Shown piece after piece: positions 49,702-58,608 of a stretch of DNA of 64,000 bases. Position 1 is the first letter of the stretch, and each line of letters starts with the position of its first letter. The translations under genes and the position numbers were made by a program. Source of the DNA: Streptomyces hyderabadensis (GTDB taxonomy: Bacteria > Actinomycetota > Actinomycetes > Streptomycetales > Streptomycetaceae); assembly GCF_020404845.1 (NCBI RefSeq), contig NZ_JAIOJZ010000021.1:62001-126000 (forward strand). The letters are read 5' to 3'. Below the pieces are notes generated by a model. That model saw nothing but the letters and a program-made list of their open reading frames with translations. It was not told the origin of the DNA and made no database searches.

Positions 49702-51323
49702 GTCAGTGCTCCCAGGGCCATCGGGACGCCCCGCGGGACCCCGGTGCGCAGTTGCAGGGCCAGAGCGACGTCCCGGGCGTCGGGGCGGTCGTGGCCGACG
49801 AGGTCGGCGACGGTCCAGGCGACGCGCAGGACCCGGTCGAGTCCGCGGGCGGTGAGCACACCGCGTTCCAGACAGCGCTCCGCCTCCTCCAGCGCACCGG
49901 GCGCGGCGCGCCAGCGGCTGCGCAGCTCCCGGCCGGGCACCTCGCTGTTCGACCGCCACGGCGTCCCCGCGAGGCGGGCGGCCGACCGCTCCCGAGCCGC
50001 CCGGACCCGGTCGGCGACGGCCGCGGTGGAGTCGCCCCGGGGGCCCTCCCCCGCCAGCTGGCTGCGCGTGACCCGGTCCACCTCGACCCGCAGGTCGACC
50101 CGGTCGAGCAGCGGTCCGGACAGCCGGGCCTGGTAGCGGCGGATCGCCGCGGGCGAGCACTCGCACGACTCGTCGGCCCGCGAGAACCTGCCGCAGGGGC
50201 AGGGATTGGCGGCGAGCACCATCAGGAACCGCGCCGGGAACCGCACCACCCCCGCGCTGCGCGCGATGACGACGTGCCCGGCCTCCAGCGGCTGGCGCAG
50301 GGCGTCGAGTGCGTGGCTGCTGAACTCCGGGGTCTCGTCCAGGAACAGGACGCCTCGGTGTGCCAGCGACACGGCTCCCGGCCGGGCCGTGCCGGGGCCG
50401 CCCCCGACGAGGGACTGCATGGTGGCGCTGTGGTGGGGAGCGCAGTAGGGAGCCGTGTCGATCATGGGCTTGCCCGGTGGCAGCAGTCCCGCCACCGAGT
50501 GCACGGCGGTGACCTCCAGGGACTCCGCCCGGCAGAGCCGGGGCAGGACGGCGGGCAGCCGTTCGGCCAGCATGGTCTTGCCGGCGCCCGGCGGTCCCTC
50601 CAGGAACAGGTGGTGGCGGCCCGCCGCGGCGACCTCCACCGCGGTGCGCGCGGATTCCTGGCCGACGACGTCGGCGAGGTCGTGGCCGTGGTCGTGCTGC
50701 GCCGCTCCGACGCTGTGCATTCCGGTGGCCGCGCCGGTGCCGGGCATGCGCAGACCGGCCAGCAGCGGGTCGGGGCGGCCCTGCGGGTCCTGCTCCTCCT
50801 CCGGCACGGGTTCGTCGGCGAGGACGGCGATCAGCTGGCGCAGGCTGCGCACTCCGAGCACCGACACCCCGGGCACCAGGGAGGCCTCGGCGGCGGCGCA
50901 CTCCGGTACGACCACCTGTTCGTACCCCGCCTCCGCCGCGGCGAGCACCGACGGCAGGATGCCGCGCACCGGCCGCACCCGGCCGTCCAGACCCAGCTCT
51001 CCGATCATCACGATGTCGGCCAGCACCCGCGGGTCGATCCGCTCCGCCGCGCCCAGGACGCTCGCGGCGACGGCGAGGTCGAAGCCGCTGCCGCTCTTGG
51101 GCACCGAGGCCGGGCTGAGTCCCACCGTCAGCTTCTTCTGCGGCCACTCCGCGCCCGAGTTGACCACGGCCGCCCGCACCCGGTCCCGGCTCTCCGTGAG
51201 GCTCTTGTCCGGCAGCCCCACCAGGGTGAACGCCGCGACGCCCGGTTCCAGGTCGGCCTGCACCTCGACCACCACGCCCTCGACGCCGACGAGCGCCACG
51301 GAGCACGTACGCGCGAACCCCAT
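49698..51323 (-). CDS. comM: ComM/YifB-family ATPase
   Basis: The 541-residue protein has an N-terminal Lon-like domain and a magnesium-chelatase-type AAA+ core: Walker A GPPGAGKT, Walker B VLFLDE, and the conserved NPCPCG zinc-like motif near 400. ComM acts as a hexameric helicase that helps integrate DNA during natural transformation. It sits with dprA, and the two overlap by four bases. ATG 51323 shares its A with the yraN stop (TGATG). Confidence 0.92.
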   Translation of the reverse strand: MGFARTCSVALVGVEGVVVEVQADLEPGVAAFTLVGLPDKSLTESRDRVRAAVVNSGAEWPQKKLTVGLSPASVPKSGSGFDLAVAASVLGAAERIDPRVLADIVMIGELGLDGRVRPVRGILPSVLAAAEAGYEQVVVPECAAAEASLVPGVSVLGVRSLRQLIAVLADEPVPEEEQDPQGRPDPLLAGLRMPGTGAATGMHSVGAAQHDHGHDLADVVGQESARTAVEVAAAGRHHLFLEGPPGAGKTMLAERLPAVLPRLCRAESLEVTAVHSVAGLLPPGKPMIDTAPYCAPHHSATMQSLVGGGPGTARPGAVSLAHRGVLFLDETPEFSSHALDALRQPLEAGHVVIARSAGVVRFPARFLMVLAANPCPCGRFSRADESCECSPAAIRRYQARLSGPLLDRVDLRVEVDRVTRSQLAGEGPRGDSTAAVADRVRAARERSAARLAGTPWRSNSEVPGRELRSRWRAAPGALEEAERCLERGVLTARGLDRVLRVAWTVADLVGHDRPDARDVALALQLRTGVPRGVPMALGALT

Positions 51324-51685
51324 CACGCCACCCCCCGGGCGTGCTCGACCACGGGGGCGCCGCGCTGCGGCAGGAGCACGCCGACCAGGTCGATGCGCAC
51401 GCCACCGGGCGGTGCTCCCCCGTGGGTCTGGATCCAGCGCTCCGCGAGCCGCCGCAGCCGCTCCGCCTTCTCGGGAGTCACGGCGGCCATCGGGTGCTCG
51501 AAGGAGCCGCCCCTGCGCGTCTTGACCTCGCACACCACCAGGACGTCCCCGTCCCGGGCCACGATGTCGATCTCGCCGGTCTTCCCACAGCGCCAGTTGC
51601 GCTCCAGGACGGTCATTCCGGCCCCGGTCAGCCGGCGCGCGGCGAGGGTCTCGCCGTACTTGCCCATCGCACCTCGTGCGTTCAT
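51323..51685 (-). CDS. yraN: YraN/UPF0102 endonuclease-fold protein
   Basis: The small protein of 120 residues has a Holliday-junction-resolvase-like nuclease fold: GEIDIVARDGDVLVVCEVKTR contains the (E/D)...ExK active-site pattern. Function is not known with certainty. Its usual place is in a competence/recombination block near dprA and comM. ATG 51685 is preceded by GGAGG. It overlaps comM by one base. Confidence 0.92.
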   Translation of the reverse strand: MNARGAMGKYGETLAARRLTGAGMTVLERNWRCGKTGEIDIVARDGDVLVVCEVKTRRGGSFEHPMAAVTPEKAERLRRLAERWIQTHGGAPPGGVRIDLVGVLLPQRGAPVVEHARGVA

Positions 51686-51816
51686 GTCGGCACCACCTCC
51701 GGCGCCAACGATGAGGGCTGTGCAGCGAGCTGTTGGATCTTGGTGGACGGCCGGACGGCTGTGGACAACCTCGTCACTCACACGAGTGACACCCAGCCGC
51801 GTACTCAGCCGCGCAC

Positions 51817-52125
51817 TCAGCCGCCGGGAAGCTCCAGGTCGCTCTTGTTCAGCTCCTCGATGTTCACGTCCTTGAACGTCAACACCCGCACCTGCTTGAC
51901 GAACCGGGCCGGCCGGTACATGTCCCAGACCCAGGCATCAGCCATGGAGACCTCGAAGAACACCTCGCCCTGCACCGAGTGCACCTGCATCTCGTAGTCG
52001 TTGGTGAGGTAGAAACGCCGCTCGGTCTCGATCACGTATTTGAACAGACCGACGACATCGCGGTACTCCCGGTAGAGCTTGAGCTCCATCTCGGTCTCGT
52101 ACTTCTCGAGGTCCTCGGCGCTCAT
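51817..52125 (-). CDS. DUF2469 protein
   Basis: The 102-residue soluble acidic protein, highly conserved in actinobacteria, starts MSAEDLEKYETEMELKLYRE. It is followed by YVIETERRFYLTNDYEMQVH. DUF2469 has no assigned function, but the gene is almost always near yraN and rnhB. No membrane or signal segment is present. The ATG at 52125 is clear. It lies upstream of yraN with a 131-base gap. Confidence 0.92.
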   Translation of the reverse strand: MSAEDLEKYETEMELKLYREYRDVVGLFKYVIETERRFYLTNDYEMQVHSVQGEVFFEVSMADAWVWDMYRPARFVKQVRVLTFKDVNIEELNKSDLELPGG

Positions 52126-52181
52126 GGCATGTTCCCCTTCAGCCGTGCGGTCCCCCCATTGTGCGCCAGTCCCGTGCGCCC

Positions 52182-52712
52182 CTAGACGATTTCGGTGTCC
52201 AGGGTCACCGGCCCGGCCGGGGGACCTTCGTCGAGCAGCGTGCGCAGCAGCTCGGCGAGTCTGGTCGGATACACCGTCTCACGTGCCCGGGTCAGTTCCT
52301 CACACGTCCACCAGCGTGCGCCCGCGACGCTGCGCCGCTCCAGTTCGGTGAGGCCGAGGCCGACGGCCTCGGTCGCGGTCCGGGTGGTGCGGGCCAGGTA
52401 GTACCACTCGTCCTGGTCCCAGCGGCGGCCCGCGAAGGGGAAGGAGCACCTGCGCCGCCACAGCACCGGGCCGAGTTCGACGTCGGTGATGCCGGTCTCC
52501 TCCAGCAGCTCGCGCCGGGCGGCCTGCTCACGGGTCTCTTCGCCCTCGACGCCGCCGCCGGGGGTGAACCACCAGTCGTCGGCCGGATCGTCCGGTTCGT
52601 GGCCGTGCAGCAGCAGGATGCGGTCCTCGGGGTCGAGCAGGACGACCCGGGCGACGGGGCGCAGTCCCCCCTGGTAGGTGTCCTGCCCGGCCGGCGTCGT
52701 CTCAGCGGCCAC
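52182..52712 (-). CDS. Nudix hydrolase
   Basis: The 176-residue pyrophosphohydrolase carries the full Nudix box GGGVEGEETREQAARRELLEETGI (G-x5-E-x7-REL-x-EE-x-G). The substrate is not fixed by sequence; nucleoside triphosphate cleaning is a common role. GTG 52712 overlaps the end of sipZ by 11 bases, so it belongs to that transcript. The open frame continues upstream to 52781, but that part lies in sipZ. Confidence 0.88.
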   Translation of the reverse strand: MAAETTPAGQDTYQGGLRPVARVVLLDPEDRILLLHGHEPDDPADDWWFTPGGGVEGEETREQAARRELLEETGITDVELGPVLWRRRCSFPFAGRRWDQDEWYYLARTTRTATEAVGLGLTELERRSVAGARWWTCEELTRARETVYPTRLAELLRTLLDEGPPAGPVTLDTEIV

Positions 52713-53478
52713 TGGTCGGCTCCGCCCCCTTCCGGGCCCGGGAGGCCCCGGCCCGCTTGGCGAGCGGACCGTAGGCCGCACCCCCCAGGATCAGCACGGC
52801 CCCGGCGATCACCAGGGCGACGACGGTCCGCAGCGGACCCGGCGAGGACAGGTCGCCCAGCGTCTCGAAGCCGGTGGGCCGCTCCAGCATGCCGTCCATC
52901 GGCCAGGCCACGGCGTCCACGCGGGCGTCCACGGCGCCGCGCGAGACGGTGCCGCGGGCCGTGTCGGTGAGGTGGGCGGTGGAGTCCACGGAGTTGTCGC
53001 GCTCGTCGCCGAGCAGGAACAGGCGGCCCTGGGGGACGGTCACGGTCTGGAAGTCGCTGATCTCGGCCGGTGTGCCGGCGGGCAGGTACGGCTCCTCGAT
53101 CACCTTGCCGTTGACCTTCAGCTTGCCCTCCTGGCAACAGGAGACGGTGTCCCCGCCGACGGCGACGACCCGCTTGACCATCGGGGCGTTGGCCCAGCTC
53201 GCGTCCTTGAAGACGACGACGTCGCCGCGGCGCACGTCGGCGCCGTCGATGCGCTGTGCCAGGACCCGGTCACCGGCGTCGATCGTCGGCGTCATGGAGC
53301 TGGTCGGCACGGTGTACGGCCGGTAGACCACCGCTCCCCAGGCGAATCCGCCGAGGAACAGCACCAGACCCAGTGCCACCGCGATGTTGGACAGCCGCTG
53401 CCCGGTCCGGCTGCCCGCCGGGCCCCTGTTCGCTGCGCCACCGCGCGGGACCGTACGTGTCGTGCTCTCGCCACCCAT
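52702..53478 (-). CDS. sipZ: type I signal peptidase SipZ
   Basis: This membrane serine protease removes Sec signal peptides outside the cell. It has 258 residues: one N-terminal membrane helix (about 32-51), catalytic Ser in PTSSMTPTI and catalytic Lys in MVKRVVAVGGD. A C-terminal second helix (about 213-233) gives the N-in/C-in topology typical for Streptomyces. The GDERDNSVDS box is also present. ATG 53478 starts it. A terminator hairpin separates it from sipY, and it leads into the Nudix gene, consistent with a separate operon. Confidence 0.93.
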   Translation of the reverse strand: MGGESTTRTVPRGGAANRGPAGSRTGQRLSNIAVALGLVLFLGGFAWGAVVYRPYTVPTSSMTPTIDAGDRVLAQRIDGADVRRGDVVVFKDASWANAPMVKRVVAVGGDTVSCCQEGKLKVNGKVIEEPYLPAGTPAEISDFQTVTVPQGRLFLLGDERDNSVDSTAHLTDTARGTVSRGAVDARVDAVAWPMDGMLERPTGFETLGDLSSPGPLRTVVALVIAGAVLILGGAAYGPLAKRAGASRARKGAEPTSGR

Positions 53479-53514
53479 GGAGCCGCACCTTACCCGGCGG
53501 TACCGGGACGGGGC

Positions 53515-53543
53515 AGCCCCCTCCCGGCGGCCGGAAGGGGGCT
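53515..53543 (-). terminator. terminator between sipY and sipZ
   Basis: An 8-bp stem AGCCCCCT/AGGGGGCT (53515-53522 with 53536-53543) has an inner CCGG/CCGG pair. It lies 29 bases after the sipY stop and splits the signal peptidase block into two transcripts. Confidence 0.75.
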
Positions 53544-53571
53544 CGTCGAACCTCGGTGCGGTGCCGTGGGC

Positions 53572-54588
53572 TCAGCGGGTCTCGGCGGGGGCGGTGCGGC
53601 GACGGCGCCACCAGACGAACGGGACTACGCCGGCGACGGCCATGCCCTGGGGAGCGACCGACAGCGCCGCGGCGGCCGAGGACCCGGCCTGGGCCTGCAG
53701 GCCGTCCTGGCCGAAAGTGTCCGGGATCGGCAGCGTGCTCCAGCGGTCCATCGGCCAGGCGACCACGATGGCGCGGCCGACGACCTCGTCCACCGGGACC
53801 ATGCCGCCGTTCTTGTCCGACTGGTTGTAGCGCGAGTCCCGGGAGTTCTGCCGGTGGTCGCCCATGACCCAGATTTTGCCCTCGGGCACCGTGACCTTGA
53901 ACCGCCCGCCCTGGTCGTCGTCCGAGCACGGCGTGTTGCCCGGGTAGACGTACGGCTCGTTCAGCGCCTTGCCGTTGACCTTGAGCGGGCCGGTCTTGTT
54001 GCACTCGACCGTGTCGCCGGCGACGCCGATGACCCGCTTGATCAGGTCCTTCTCGTCCGCGGACGGCATCAGGCCGATCCAGCTGAGGACGGTCTGCAAC
54101 GCGTTCGGGTCGGGCGTCGGCTCGCCCGCCAGCCAGTCGGCCGGGTCGTGGAAGACGACGACCTCGCCGCGCTCGGGCTCCGAGCCGAACCAGGGGGTCA
54201 GCTTGTCGACCAGCACCCGGTCACCGATCTGCAGGGTGTTCTCCATCGAGGACGACGGGATCGAGAACGCCTGCACCAGGAACGTCTTGATCAGCAGGGC
54301 GAGCACCAGCGCGATGCCGATCAGGATCGGCAGTTCCTTCCAGAAGGAACGCTGCTTCTTGGCTGCCGGAGGTGTCGCGGGCGGTGTCCCGCCGACCCCC
54401 TCGTCCTCGGTCCCGCCGTTGTGTCCGTGCTGGCCGTGCTGTCCGTTCGTCACCGTGCCGTCCTCGGTTCCGGAGCCGTACCCGGAGTCCGGGGAGCCGA
54501 CCGCGGCCGGACCGGACCTCTCCTCGGGGCGTCCGCGGTTCTCCTCGCCGTCGTGACCGGACCGTGCGCCAACCGCCACATCCCCCAC
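53572..54588 (-). CDS. sipY: type I signal peptidase SipY
   Basis: The signal peptidase has 338 residues. A ~80-residue hydrophilic N-terminus leads to a membrane helix (about 85-103), Ser in IPSSSMENTL, Lys in LIKRVIGVAGD, the GDHRQNSRDS box and a C-terminal helix (about 308-325). GTG 54588 is preceded by AAGGAG. This start is well supported, which makes the overlap with the open frame of sipX (to 54221) notable. Confidence 0.94.
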   Translation of the reverse strand: MGDVAVGARSGHDGEENRGRPEERSGPAAVGSPDSGYGSGTEDGTVTNGQHGQHGHNGGTEDEGVGGTPPATPPAAKKQRSFWKELPILIGIALVLALLIKTFLVQAFSIPSSSMENTLQIGDRVLVDKLTPWFGSEPERGEVVVFHDPADWLAGEPTPDPNALQTVLSWIGLMPSADEKDLIKRVIGVAGDTVECNKTGPLKVNGKALNEPYVYPGNTPCSDDDQGGRFKVTVPEGKIWVMGDHRQNSRDSRYNQSDKNGGMVPVDEVVGRAIVVAWPMDRWSTLPIPDTFGQDGLQAQAGSSAAAALSVAPQGMAVAGVVPFVWWRRRRTAPAETR

Positions 54589-55570
54589 GCCAACTCCTTA
54601 CTCTCTGCCGCCGCCTGCCCCGGATACGGCGCAGGCCCACCACTCCCATAACGAGCGGGAGTTCCGCAGGGGTCGGGAGTTCAATCATCGCGTTCGGATC
54701 GTTCGGATCGTAGGGGGCAACCCTATGCGACAGTTCGGGAGCGGCGGTCGAACCGGAGGCCGCGTCGGACACGGACGCGTACGTTTTCGGCTCGTCCAGC
54801 GTGGTCCAGTGTCCGAACGGCCACGCGATCACCATGGCCCGCCCCACCACCTCGTCCTGGGACACGGTGCCGAAGTCGGTCTCCTGGTGGGCGCGGGAGT
54901 CGGCGGAGTTGGACCGGTGGTCGCCCATCACCCACAACCGCCCCTCGGGGACGGTGACGTCGAACGGCGTCCGGGACGGGGTGTCGCCGGGGTAGAGGTA
55001 GTCCTCGTTCAGGGGAACGCCGTTGACGGTGACGCGCCCCTGTTTGTCGCAGCACTTGACGTGGTCCCCGCCCACGCCGACGACCCGCTTGATGAGGTCC
55101 TTCTCGTCGTCGGACGGCAGCAGACCGATGAAGGCGAGGCCTTCCTTGACCTGTTTGACGACGACGGGGTCGTCCTTCTTGGTGGTCTGCTCGCCCGCCA
55201 GCCAGCCGCCCGGGTCCCGGAAGACGACGACGTCCCCGCGCTGCGGCTCGGAGCCGAACCAGGGGGTCAGCTTGTCCACCAGGACCCGGTCGCCGATCCG
55301 GATGGTCTGCTCCATGGAGCCCGAGGGGATCACGAAGGCCTGGACGAGGAAGGTCTTGAGCACCAGCGCTATGAGGACCGCGACGCCGATGAGGAGCGGG
55401 ATCTCCTTGACGGCGCCTCGCCTGCGCCGCCGCTTGACCTTGCGCTGGAGTTTGCGGCGCTCGGCGCGCGAACGGCCGCCGGACGGCGCGGCGGTGCGCC
55501 TCGAACCGGTGGGCAGCAGGTTCTCCGCGGGGCTGCTGGGCGCTCCCCGCGGCTTGCCCCGGCTACCCAT
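54221..55570 (-). CDS. sipX: type I signal peptidase SipX, frame runs far into sipY
   Basis: Residues 1-~320 are a normal signal peptidase: a basic N-terminus, a membrane helix (about 54-73), Ser in IPSGSMEQTI, Lys in LIKRVVGVGGD, GDHRSNSADS, and a C-terminal hydrophobic stretch near LPLVMGVVGLRR. Streptomyces SipX is ~320 residues, which would end near 54610. Here the frame has no stop until 54221 and reads 368 bases through sipY in another frame, giving 449 residues with an arginine-rich tail. The tail is either real, or the result of a lost stop or a sequencing error. Start ATG 55570 overlaps the sipW stop by eight bases. Confidence 0.8.
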   Translation of the reverse strand: MGSRGKPRGAPSSPAENLLPTGSRRTAAPSGGRSRAERRKLQRKVKRRRRRGAVKEIPLLIGVAVLIALVLKTFLVQAFVIPSGSMEQTIRIGDRVLVDKLTPWFGSEPQRGDVVVFRDPGGWLAGEQTTKKDDPVVVKQVKEGLAFIGLLPSDDEKDLIKRVVGVGGDHVKCCDKQGRVTVNGVPLNEDYLYPGDTPSRTPFDVTVPEGRLWVMGDHRSNSADSRAHQETDFGTVSQDEVVGRAMVIAWPFGHWTTLDEPKTYASVSDAASGSTAAPELSHRVAPYDPNDPNAMIELPTPAELPLVMGVVGLRRIRGRRRQRVRSWRGGCGGWRTVRSRRRGEPRTPRGEVRSGRGRLPGLRVRLRNRGRHGDERTARPARTQRRDRGRGGRRDTARDTSGSQEAAFLLEGTADPDRHRAGARPADQDVPGAGVLDPVVLDGEHPADR

Positions 55571-56324
55571 CGGCGTCCCCGGCGGGCGCGGACCGGGCCC
55601 CGGCGGCGGACTGGGCGTCGGCCTCCGCGTCCGGCACGCGCGCGTAGGCGTCGGGACGGTCGAGGTGGGTGGCGCGGCCGAAGGGCCAGACGATCCAGTC
55701 GGCGCGGCCTATCACGTCGTCGAGCGGAACCATCCCGCCCCCCGGGGAGCCCAGGTGGTCGCGGGAGTCGCTGGAGTCGGCCCGGTGGTCGCCCAGGACG
55801 AAGAGGGTGCCCTCGGGGACGACGACGTCGAAGGGGACCGTGGACGGGCGGTCGCCGGGGTACAGGAACGCCGACTCGTCGACCGACTGGCCGTTCACCC
55901 GGACCCTCCCCTCCTCGTCGCAGCACACCACGTGGTCCCCGCCCACACCGACAACGCGTTTGATGTAGTCGCCGTGCCCGAAGCTCCCGGTGCCGTCGAA
56001 GACGACGACGTCGCCCCGCCGCGGCCGGCCGTCGAAACGGTACGCCAACTTATTTACGAGAACCCGGTCACCGATCCTCAATCCGCGCTCCATCGATCCG
56101 CTGGGGATCTGGAACGGCTGCAGCACGAAGGTGCTGACCAGCAGCAGGAACAGCAGGAAGACCAGCAGGGCCACGGTGATCCGGCCGCCCGGCACCCAAT
56201 CCGTGATCCGCCCCGCGAACGCGGAACGCGACCGTTCCTCCGGGCCCTCCGGATCCGAGCGCTGCTCGGAGTCGGAAGGGCGGGAGGAGCGGTCGCGCTC
56301 CGTGTGCTGTGTTTCGGTGTCCAT
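55563..56324 (-). CDS. sipW: type I signal peptidase SipW
   Basis: The protein has 253 residues, with an acidic hydrophilic N-terminus (1-45), one membrane helix (about 49-68), catalytic Ser in IPSGSMERGL, Lys in YIKRVVGVGGD and GDHRADSSDS. It has no C-terminal helix, so it has the classical Gram-positive topology, unlike SipX-Z. It is first of the sipW-X-Y operon, 45 bases after rplS. ATG 56324 gives MDTETQHTERD. Confidence 0.93.
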   Translation of the reverse strand: MDTETQHTERDRSSRPSDSEQRSDPEGPEERSRSAFAGRITDWVPGGRITVALLVFLLFLLLVSTFVLQPFQIPSGSMERGLRIGDRVLVNKLAYRFDGRPRRGDVVVFDGTGSFGHGDYIKRVVGVGGDHVVCCDEEGRVRVNGQSVDESAFLYPGDRPSTVPFDVVVPEGTLFVLGDHRADSSDSRDHLGSPGGGMVPLDDVIGRADWIVWPFGRATHLDRPDAYARVPDAEADAQSAAGARSAPAGDADG

Positions 56325-56369
56325 CGGGGCCAGATGCTATCCGGCCCCGGCGCGGACCCCGGAGGGCGC

Positions 56370-56720
56370 TCAGCTCTCGCGCTTCTCCTTGATCTTCGCG
56401 GCCTTGCCGCGCAGCTCGCGCAGGTAGTACAGCTTGGCGCGGCGGACGTCACCCTTGGTGACGAGCTCGATCTTCTCCACGATCGGGGTGTGCACCGGGA
56501 AGGTGCGCTCGACGCCGACGGAGAAGGAGACCTTGCGGACCGTGAAGGTCTCGCGCACGCCGGCGCCCTGACGGCGGATGACGACGCCCTTGAACTGCTG
56601 CACACGGGAGCGGTTGCCCTCGATGACGCGCACGTGGACGTTGACGGTGTCGCCGGGGCGGAAGGCCGGGACGTCGCTGCGCAGCGACGCGGCGTCGACG
56701 GAGTCGAGCAGGTGAGACAT
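56370..56720 (-). CDS. rplS: 50S ribosomal protein L19
   Basis: Large-subunit protein L19 has 116 residues. The start MSHLLDSVDAASLRSDVPAF and the core RPGDTVNVHVRVIEGNRSR and GVRETFTVRKVSFSVGVERTFP match other Streptomyces L19. ATG 56720 was chosen over 56747 on this ground. It follows trmD and precedes sipW. A ~136-base leader with a hairpin precedes it. Confidence 0.96.
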   Translation of the reverse strand: MSHLLDSVDAASLRSDVPAFRPGDTVNVHVRVIEGNRSRVQQFKGVVIRRQGAGVRETFTVRKVSFSVGVERTFPVHTPIVEKIELVTKGDVRRAKLYYLRELRGKAAKIKEKRES

Positions 56721-56812
56721 TTCGTCTGCTTTCTTCGCCGATGCCACAGGTCATCGACGGAAACTAGGTGTTTCGGAATCAGTGTCGTGCGGGTCGGGAC
56801 GGGCGTCGTGTC

Positions 56813-56827
56813 CCCCTGTGGCAGGGG
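56813..56827 (-). promoter_or_regulatory. rplS leader hairpin
   Basis: A 6-bp GC stem (56813-56818 with 56822-56827; CCCCTG/CAGGGG) with a three-base loop lies in the trmD-rplS gap, ~30 bases after the trmD stop. It could be a trmD terminator or a processing site. Confidence 0.4.
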
Positions 56828-56856
56828 CGCGCTCCGGACGGACGCACAACAGCCGC

Positions 56857-57690
56857 CTATTCTTCCATGCCCGGGGTCCTGCGCCAAAATCGGCCGTACG
56901 GCTCCCCGTCCGGGTCGGGCTGCCAGCCCAGGATGGACAGCATCTCGCGGTCCTTCTTGTCGAAGGCGGCGGGATCGCACCGTTCGATCAGGTCGGGCCG
57001 GTTGGCCGTTGTGCGGCGCAGTGCCTCGTCCCGGCGCCAGCGGGCGATCTTCCCGTGGTGACCGCTGAGCAGCACGTCCGGGATGCCGCGCCCGCGCCAC
57101 AGGGGCGGCTTGGTGTGGACGGGGCCCTCCAGCAGGTTGGCCATGGCGCCGGGGGCGAAGGAGTCGTCCCGGTGGGACTCGGCGTTGCCCAGCACACCGG
57201 GCAGCAGCCGGGCCACGGCCTCGGTGACGACCAGTACGGCCGCCTCGCCGCCGGCCAGGACGTAGTCGCCGATGGACACCTCGTAGACGGGCATCCGGGT
57301 CGCGTACTCGTCGACGACCCGGCGGTCGATGCCCTCGTAGCGGGCGGGCGTGAAGATCAGCCAGGGCCGCTCGGAGAGGTGGACGGCGAGTTCCTGGGTG
57401 AAGGGCCGGCCGCTGGGCGTGGGCACGATCAGGGCGGGCTCGCCGGACCCCGTCTCGTAGCCGTCGGCCAGCACGGAGTCCAGCGCGTCGCCCCAGGGCT
57501 CGGTCTTCATGACCATGCCGGGGCCGCCGCCGTAGGGGGTGTCGTCGACCGTGTTGTGGCGGTCGTACGTCCAGTCGCGCAGGTCGTGTACGTGGACGCC
57601 GAGCTGTCCGCGCGCGCGTGCCTTGCCGACCAGGGAGACGTTCAGCGGTTCCAGGTACTCGGGGAAGATCGTGACGACGTCGAGCCGCAT
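56857..57690 (-). CDS. trmD: tRNA (guanine-N1)-methyltransferase
   Basis: This SPOUT-fold enzyme adds the m1G37 methyl group to tRNAs, preventing frameshifts. It has 277 residues. The N-terminal MRLDVVTIFPEYL, the SAM-knot region YEVSIGDYVLAGGEAA and TPYGGGPGMVM are all conserved. ATG 57690 shares its A with the TAA stop of rimM (TAATG). The classical order rpsP-khpA-rimM-trmD-rplS is kept. Confidence 0.96.
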   Translation of the reverse strand: MRLDVVTIFPEYLEPLNVSLVGKARARGQLGVHVHDLRDWTYDRHNTVDDTPYGGGPGMVMKTEPWGDALDSVLADGYETGSGEPALIVPTPSGRPFTQELAVHLSERPWLIFTPARYEGIDRRVVDEYATRMPVYEVSIGDYVLAGGEAAVLVVTEAVARLLPGVLGNAESHRDDSFAPGAMANLLEGPVHTKPPLWRGRGIPDVLLSGHHGKIARWRRDEALRRTTANRPDLIERCDPAAFDKKDREMLSILGWQPDPDGEPYGRFWRRTPGMEE

Positions 57691-58253
57691 TACGCGCCGT
57701 GCCCCTCGTCCTCGGCGGCGTCCCGCGCGGAGGCGACCTCGGCCCGGTCGTCGATCAGTCCGGGCGGCGGGTCGATGACCGCGCGCTGCGCGTCGAGGTC
57801 GATGTCGGTAACGATCTCGGAGACGAACGGCACGTAGACCTCGCTGCCGTCGGGACGCTCCACCACGAACAGGTCCTGCGTGGGCAGGTGGGAGATCTCG
57901 GTGATGCGGCCGACCTCGGTGCCGTCGGCGGTCACCACGTCGAGGTCGATCAGCTGGTGGTCGTAGTACTCGTCCTCGTCCTCGGGCCGCTCGTCCGGGT
58001 CCACGTCGGCGATCAGCAGGGTGTTGCGCAGCGCCTCGGCGCCGGTGCGGTCCTGGACACCGGCGAAGCGCAGCAGCAGGCGGCCGCTGTGCACCCGGCC
58101 GGTCTCGATGGTGAGCGGCCCGGCGGAGGCGGGGTCGGTGGCCAGGACCGCGCCGGGTCCGAGCCTCAGCTCCGGCTCGTCCGTGCGGACCTCGACGGTC
58201 ACCTCGCCCTTGATCCCGTGGGCGCGGCCGATGCGCGCGACTACCAGCTGCAC
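57690..58253 (-). CDS. rimM: 16S rRNA processing protein RimM
   Basis: RimM assists 30S assembly by binding S19. The 187-residue protein has an N-terminal RimM barrel (ARIGRAHGIKGEVTVEVRTD) and a C-terminal PRC-barrel (VYVPFVSEIVTDID). GTG 58253 is preceded by AGGAG at ten bases. The frame to 58292 lacks conservation. It overlaps trmD by one base. Confidence 0.94.
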   Translation of the reverse strand: MQLVVARIGRAHGIKGEVTVEVRTDEPELRLGPGAVLATDPASAGPLTIETGRVHSGRLLLRFAGVQDRTGAEALRNTLLIADVDPDERPEDEDEYYDHQLIDLDVVTADGTEVGRITEISHLPTQDLFVVERPDGSEVYVPFVSEIVTDIDLDAQRAVIDPPPGLIDDRAEVASARDAAEDEGHGA

Positions 58254-58366
58254 TGTGCTTGATCTCCTGTCGGAACTGCGACGAGCCCGCACGAGGGGCT
58301 CATACGACTGCGGGCCGGGGACGGCCCAGTGGCCCTCCCCGGCCCGAGCCGGTGCTGCGATTGGCG

Positions 58367-58606
58367 TCAGCGGACGTGGTCCACGTCGACGAGGTCGACA
58401 CGGACACCGCGCCCGCCGATGGCGCCCACGACGGTGCGCAGGGCGCGTGCGGTGCGGCCGTTGCGGCCGATCACCTTTCCGAGGTCGTCGGGGTGGACCC
58501 GGACCTCGAGCACCCGCCCGCGGCGCAGGTTGCGCGAGGCGACCTGCACATCGTCAGGGTTGTCGACGATGCCCTTCACGAGGTGCTCGAGAGCCTCCTC
58601 GAGCAT
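58367..58606 (-). CDS. KH-domain RNA-binding protein (KhpA-like)
   Basis: The small 79-residue RNA-binding protein has a single KH domain with the GXXG loop in VIGRNGRTARALRTVV. KhpA-type proteins bind many RNAs and are usually next to rpsP. Start ATG 58606 is two bases after the rpsP stop, so the two are co-translated. It precedes rimM by a 113-base gap. Confidence 0.93.
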   Translation of the reverse strand: MLEEALEHLVKGIVDNPDDVQVASRNLRRGRVLEVRVHPDDLGKVIGRNGRTARALRTVVGAIGGRGVRVDLVDVDHVR

Positions 58607-58608
58607 GC

